Made by a program: the position numbers and the translations under genes. Source: Limnanthes douglasii subsp. nivea (Eukaryota; Streptophyta; Magnoliopsida; Brassicales; Limnanthaceae). From it: a stretch of DNA of 64,000 nucleotides. Positions 58,497-64,000 of the stretch are shown piece after piece. The notes beneath the pieces are model-generated. The model searched no databases. It was given only the letters and a program-made list of their open reading frames with translations, and had not been told where the DNA came from. Position 1 is the first letter of the stretch; every line of letters starts with the position of its first letter. The stretch lies in assembly GCA_036936605.1 (NCBI GenBank), contig JAUPFV010000001.1:169904643-169968642 (forward strand), given 5' to 3'.

Positions 58497-60269
58497 TAAT
58501 GAATTGAGTTAGGTTAAAAATATTCATTGATTTTAAAAATTAAACAAATAAAAAATATGAATCGATAGAGTAAAAAAGAATAAAATTTAAAAGGAAACAA
58601 TAAAAAAGTTAAAAATTACAATATGCTTTTGTAGAAATTAAATGAATATATAATATGAGAAAAAAATTACTTGATTTTTTTTAAAAAAAATAATGATTAA
58701 TTTAAAATAAAAAATAAAAAAAAAAATATATTTTTTGGATTTATCAAAATTATCAATATATGAGATTTTTTTATTGAAAAAATAAACATAAAATTGATAT
58801 TTTTTAAGCTGCAATCTTATAATATAAAAATATTTTACTGTTGAAAATATTTATATTTGTCTTATTCAATTATACCATTGGTCTATTGTTGCTATTAATA
58901 TTAAAGTTCGGATAATGTTACACAAAAAAAAAGTTCGGATAATGTCGTTGCATTTCAAAATTGTTCGTGGGCATCTTGGTTGTGGAAGGTTCTAATGGGA
59001 TAACTTGATTCTATTTGGATCTTGGTGATATTTAGAAAATTGATGTTGAAGCACTGGGTATGCCCGACTATGTTCCATACAGTGGGGTTGCTTCATTTTT
59101 ACAGCTCGTAGAACTGTTTGTTCCTTTTTTTTCTTCTCATAGTCTATTTGAGGTTCTCAATTCTTCTAGTCTCTCTGATGGTTTGACTTCTTTTTCTGTT
59201 TTGGTGATGTAGTCATGGATTTTTTGTTCGGCTTATATATTCTTGATTCGTGTTCTTCCTTTCCTCTTTTAAAACGCATCGAATGAATGGATTTTGCTTT
59301 TGATTTTTCTTTTCGCATATACTTTAGTATTCAAGGACTTGCGTGGTCGTATTACTCTTCATTCACCGTCTCCACAACAGATTTGACTTTGGGGCTTGGA
59401 ATATTAATTGTGCATGCAACAAACAAAAAAATGTTAGTATGTTTCTCCCTAAACTATTGAGCATGTTACTTAATGTCAATAAGAGGCACTGCACTAACTT
59501 TTCGATTAAGGGGTTGTCCATCAGCACACTCCATCTCTAACTCATCGTCTAGGTATGTATCAGACCTCTCTAAAATTTGACATGAGCTAGTTTGAGCTTC
59601 TATTCTGCTTTGGTTCTCAATAAAAAAAAATTGTGTTCTCACAACCGACACCAATTAATGTGAAAATCTGGAATAACCAGGATTCATCCGAAATCGAAAA
59701 ATGATTTATAAACAAGTTAGAAAAAAAAAGGATGGATAATATTTACTGTATACAACTATTAAATTTGTGATTATATAATTTTTTGTAAAAATAAAATAAA
59801 ATAATAATATTGATATCTTTATAAAATAAATTAAATCATATAACTTGTTTAAAAAGTACTTGAGTAGAAAATCAAGTCTTGATTTTATTTAAAATTTAAA
59901 ACTTCAAAACAATTTTTTTCTCCTCTGCTATTTTTCTATTCGTCCAGCACTAAGAATTTGGTGTGTTGTGTTTGAAGTTTTAATATATAGGTCTTAATTG
60001 TATTAATTTGTGTTAACTTTGATAAATAGGATAATAATAAAATAATTTTTTTTATAATAAGTCAAATCCAAAAAAAACTACTAAAAAAGGAATTAAGTTA
60101 ATAATATTATTGTTGTCATAAATTTAAAAAATATAAACTATGATACGGTGAGTCGAAAAACACAAAGTAAAGTTTTATTATTATAAGAACATGTAAGATG
60201 TGATTTAGGGCCAGTGTTTTGTGGTTATATATATATTTTTAGACTAGATTTAGCTAAATGTTTGAGGCT
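57346..60269. other. AT-rich stretch without recognisable genes
   Basis: Contains the (AAT)n microsatellite at 58431-58494. 58940-59690 is less AT-rich and locally coding-like in short pieces, for example around 59340-59540, but nothing is recognisable. Confidence 0.45.
58431..58494. repeat. (AAT)n microsatellite
   Basis: About 21 AAT trinucleotides. Confidence 0.95.
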
Positions 60270-60590
60270 AGATGTTTTTTGTTTCGTGGAGAGTTGGCTT
60301 AGTTAAAAGAGTTACGAAAAAAAGTAAATATGATGGAGCACAATGGACATGTAGGGAGACCCTTTCAGTAGAAGCATATGTAATGGGAATGTATTGCATT
60401 GAATTGTGTAAAGAGTTAGAAGTACTAGGATTCTTATGGAATGTACTGAACTAGTTAGAAAAAGACATTGGAATCAATGACTTATACCTTTTAGTATTGA
60501 AAAAGGGACTTGCACATGAAAATTCATTCTCTTATGGGTGACTCATTTATAAACCATGTGAGTCTCATAGTACATTAGAAATACACACTC

Positions 60591-61019
60591 TAAAGATTGG
60601 CTAAAAAGCACTGTTAGTCCCCCATGTTTACCACTTGTATCAACATAGTCCATTTCGTTCACTTCTGCATAAAACTCATCCCTTTTATTTTAAAAATTTG
60701 CATAAATAGTCCCTCCGCATATTTCGGGGGACCAAAAGTGATACAAAACTTAGGATTTGAGGACCAAAAGTGATATAAAACTTGGGATTTATGACCAAAA
60801 GTGATACAAAATTTGGGATTTGAGGACCAAAAGTGATACAAAACTTAGAATTTAAGTGCCACGTGTCAGTTTTTTAATGGTTTATATGTGCTGAGGACTA
60901 TATTTGCAAATTTCTAAAATGAAGAGGATGAGTTTTATGCAGAAGTGAACGAAAGGGACTATGTTGATACAAGTGGTAAACATGGAGGACTAACAGTGTT
61001 TTTTACCCATAAAGATTGG
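60591..61019. mobile_element. Mutator-type MITE with internal 32-bp repeats
   Basis: The element is about 60599-61008. Inverted ends of roughly 80-100 bp share CACTGTTAGTCC.CCATGTTT, ACCACTTGTATCAACATAG, and TTCACTTCTGCATAAAACTC. The flanking duplication is TAAAGATTGG at 60591-60600 and 61010-61019, the last two G's overlapping the element's first bases, so the true duplication is probably 8-9 bp. The centre holds a tandem repeat (60729-60856). Related in its ends to 4632-4951. It splits the copia integrase frame. Confidence 0.88.
60729..60856. repeat. 32-bp tandem repeat, about four copies
   Basis: Unit GGACCAAAAGTGATACAAAA followed by CTTAGGATTTGA, with small variations. Confidence 0.9.
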
Positions 61020-62981
61020 AAGCTAAAATTATGATGCTGGTATGGTCTAAGACAAATATAGCAAGCTGACCCAAACACCTTACGAATAGAATAGTCAGGT
61101 TACATATGATAGCCTAGTTTATAAGGGGTCTTGTTGTCTAAGTTAGAAGTTGGCAGTCGTTTTATTAAGTAAATAGTTATGCTGAAAGCATTAGACCAGT
61201 ATGAAAATGGCAAGTGAGACTAGCCAATAAAGTTAGGCTAGCGTTAACAATGTGTTTGTGCTTCTTTTATATCCTATCATTTGGATAGAGCTGTGAGGAC
61301 ATAACATTATTAATTCAATCCCGCAACCTTTAGTGAAGGTAAAACAATTCCTTGTATACCCCATTTCCATTAGTTTGGAAGACCTTCATCTGTTTTGTAA
61401 ACTAATTGTCAACCAATTTCATGAACTTTAAAAAGATAAATAAGAGTTAATGTTTTGTTTAAGATGTAATATTTCAGTCTATTTCTAGTTTGTATTGGAT
61501 TTATTCCCCGCAAATGAGTATGGATAAAATCCAACATAGTTAAGGCATGCGATTTAGAAGTAGGAAAAAACATTTTATGATATTTTTCTAGATGAAAATA
61601 ATCATAAAAAAGAAATTATATTTATTTATCTAAAAATTATAAATATTGAGAACCTTAGACAAAACATTGCGAAAATGATGATCCAAGTTGATGTGGTATA
61701 TTTTAGGTAAAGAAAACATAAACTTAGACTCTATAGATAACTCAAAACTAATATCTCTAGGAGACTTCACTGGCTTGTCAGTGCAAAACAAGCCTTCCTG
61801 AGCCTTCCGTGTTAGAGGCACCCTTCGTATTTTCAAATCCTTCACAAAACACACATCTTTAAAAAAACTCACTAAAAGATGTGATTCTCAAATTTTAATG
61901 AGAATAGAAATCCTAAATATGATCTTTGGTGTTGTTGATAAGCAGATTGAGGTTTATTTTACCAATATGTTTTATCAAACATTGTTTACATTTTCAACAT
62001 AAACTAAAATATTACCTCTATAGTACATTATATGGCTCAAGAGAGAAGGAATTTAGTCATATGATGAGTGTCTCGTGAGTTGGCATATCAAGTATTATCA
62101 TTGTTTGGTCTTGAATTAAAATATATGAATCGATATATGATCTTTGATATTGTTGATGAGAATATTGAGATTGCATGACATATCCATCATCTCTGAGATA
62201 ACAAGCTGGAGCCACATGGCCAAATTTTCCACAAACTTGGCAGATTAGCCTGCTTGGACTATATCTACGTCCCATGTTCCTATAAGTATAGTTTCATCTT
62301 CCTCGATAATTTAATGACTTTCTTCTGTAACCACGGTATCTAGGATAGGTATTTTTGTCTTCTTATAAATTTGTTGTTGGTTTGTGGTTGTCTGTGACCT
62401 TTGGTGTCGTTGTTGATGGTAGAAGTTAGGTTTAGACTGACCATAGAATTTCGTAGACTTGAGAGTTGCTCTAATATGCTCTCAAAATTGAAGAGAGGCG
62501 TTTGAAGGTCTACCAAACTAAGATATTTCATGTCAGCTAGACCTACGAATACAGGTGTATCGCTTGAGTATAACCGAGCAAGCACCCGTGAGAATAAGTC
62601 ATCCATAACTACTAGACTAACAAGTACAACTTAGTTGTCTGAGATATTTTTCATCTTAGCTAGGTAATTTTCCATATTAAACTCTTCTTTCGTGGTTGTG
62701 TGAAATTCTCCTTTAAAGTATAATATTTTGGCTCTCTTTGTAAGTTAGAAATATTAGTTATAGCTTCCTAGAGTTCCCTTGAGGACTAATACTCAAATAT
62801 ATGTTCAACTGTTTAAGGAGAGATGATATTAAACTACCACCGAAGCATGAGTTTTCCTTCGATTTTCAGTCTTCATGTGTTGTACTTTCAGTAATACTAC
62901 CAGTAGAGTCAGGTATTACCTTAGGAGGACATGGTGTGACACCTGAAATGTGACCAAACATAATTTATTTTGATGATAAGA

Positions 62982-62997
62982 GCTATCATAACCTTCC
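62982..62997 (-). other. Possible primer binding site of the minus copia element
   Basis: Minus-strand GGTTATGATAGCTCTT resembles TGGTATCAGAGC and lies just upstream of gag. Weak. Confidence 0.35.
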
Positions 62998-64000
62998 ATA
63001 GAAAAACTGTTGGTTCCATCCTATTTGAGAATTTTGTTAGTGTTACTTATTTGAGTAATTTGTGTTTTGTTACCTATGTTTTGATTCATGTAGGTTGCGA
63101 TCAGAGACCGATGAGTCTGAATACAAAGAAGGGGATTTGACGTTAGCCATATGAGGCCTCTAATACCGAGTTAAAACTTATGAAGAAAATAAAATTAGTA
63201 GTGAAATATGTTTTTTGTATTATTTCTCTCGAATAATTTTTTTATAATGAATGGTACCATAAATATAACTATATGTTTACTATTATTATGTACAATAAGA
63301 ATATTATAAGGAGAGATGTATAAAATCATATGTGGATAAATTGTAACGTTTAATAACTGAATAGGCCAGACTTAGGTTTGAGATAATAACGAGATCTTTA
63401 CATATATGATCAAAAGAGTTGGCCTAATTTAGGATTCCTCCAGTGCAATTAAGCCTTTAAGTATTTGGGTTAGCTACATTTCGAGCTTGACTGTCTCCCA
63501 CCCATTGGATTCTTTTCTAATCATCTTTTTTTCACTCCATCCAAATCAGTATCGTTTTTCATACAAAACTCTTCGTGTGTTCATTTTCGTTTATTTATTC
63601 TATCACTCATAAAGCTTAAATAAATTCATCCAAAACCTTAAAACATAAATAAAAACAATACTAAGTATCATATGTGTTATCTAAAATTGGTTTGAAACAA
63701 AATCTTAAGGTCATTATGGTGGTTGTGTCTTGAGATTATAAAAAGTTTCAGTTTACCAGTTAATGTATAGACTTTGATTTCTCTACCCTCATGCACATAT
63801 TCAAAATTAATTTCTCTGCCCTATCGACACTATACATCAATGGAGGTACCAAATACCATAAGATCACCCTAGTTTAGTGATGCTCAATCTGGTCCATGCG
63901 CACCGCAATCAAAACAATTATCATTCCCATATATTTTGGTCAATATATCATGTATTTTTACGCTTTTTGTATGTTTTTATCGTTGTAAGTTTACAGATAA
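62998..64000. other. Unassigned right edge
   Basis: Should include the 5' LTR of the minus copia element, but no LTR end or second copy is available in the window. No coding signal seen. Confidence 0.4.

Larger units (their letters stand above)
60270..62980 (-). pseudogene. Ty1/copia gag-integrase remnant, split by a MITE
   Basis: Minus strand. Gag readings lie at 62340-62606 and 62057-62275, the latter with the knuckle CQVCGKFGHVAPAC (C-X2-C-X4-H-X4-C). GAG-pre-integrase is near 61630-61872 (KIRRVPLTRKAQEGLF; HINLDHHFRNVLSKVL in place of WHxRLGHPxxxVL). Integrase follows near 61480-61570 (TMLDFIHTHLRG), 61340-61400 (VYKTDEGLPN in place of QTDGGGE), 61150-61200 (PFSYWSNAFSITIYLI) and 61040-61100 (VFGSACY). 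The MITE at 60599-61008 interrupts it; after it the frame resumes as ECVFLMYYETHMVY, matching the CVFLGYSxxHKGY block. The fragment ends near 60270 before RT. This gag/integrase style fits the Ale/Retrofit side of copia. Not functional. Confidence 0.85.

Overview
This window looks like nuclear DNA from a flowering plant. It is strongly AT-rich and made almost entirely of transposable elements in varying decay, with no bacterial-type operons and no intact host gene. Supporting this are Ty1/copia and Ty3/gypsy polyproteins of plant type, plant L1-type LINEs, Mutator-like elements with long terminal inverted repeats (TIRs) and 9-10 bp target duplications, a small hAT-like element, and two captured fragments of plant genes that keep introns with GT..AG ends. 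I cannot name the species; the gene-fragment motifs fit a eudicot but do not prove it.

Layout. 1-2885: decayed copia pol (+). 3960-5745: decayed gypsy RNase H/integrase (+), split by a 320-bp Mutator-type MITE. 6560-7110: foldback element. 7490-9694: gypsy gag-protease (-). 13380-15600: LINE (+). 16290-20093: the best preserved element, a 3.8-kb gypsy element (-) with both LTRs, primer site and 5-bp target duplication; it sits in the leader of an unrecognised coiled-coil gene relic (15766-21744, +). 21830-23379: gypsy gag plus 5' LTR (-). 25757-28520: a further gypsy remnant (+) carrying a GC-rich hAT-like MITE. 29063-31143: rearranged cluster of 234-bp LTRs in both orientations. 31620-32095: another LTR end with primer site. 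33642-35752: Pack-MULE with a receptor-kinase fragment, 23-bp tandem arrays and a nested solo LTR. 36780-38800: LINE (+). 39100-46500: a long copia element (+) whose integrase is split by a second Pack-MULE carrying two exons of a pantothenate kinase gene. 46500-52560: nearly full-length LINE (-). 52785-56120: tandem and foldback repeats. 60270-62996: copia (-) split by another Mutator-type MITE. The rest is AT-rich DNA without recognisable genes.

How it fits together. The main story is nesting: DNA transposons sit inside the integrase or RNase H parts of older retroelements, and in each case the host reading resumes on the far side of the target duplication. This gives relative insertion ages. 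Many premature stops in the relics look like CAA/CAG to TAA/TAG changes, as expected from methylation and deamination of silenced repeats. The two Pack-MULEs are the most interesting objects: both carry exon-intron-exon fragments of recognisable plant genes on the minus strand, so the capture was of genomic DNA, not cDNA.
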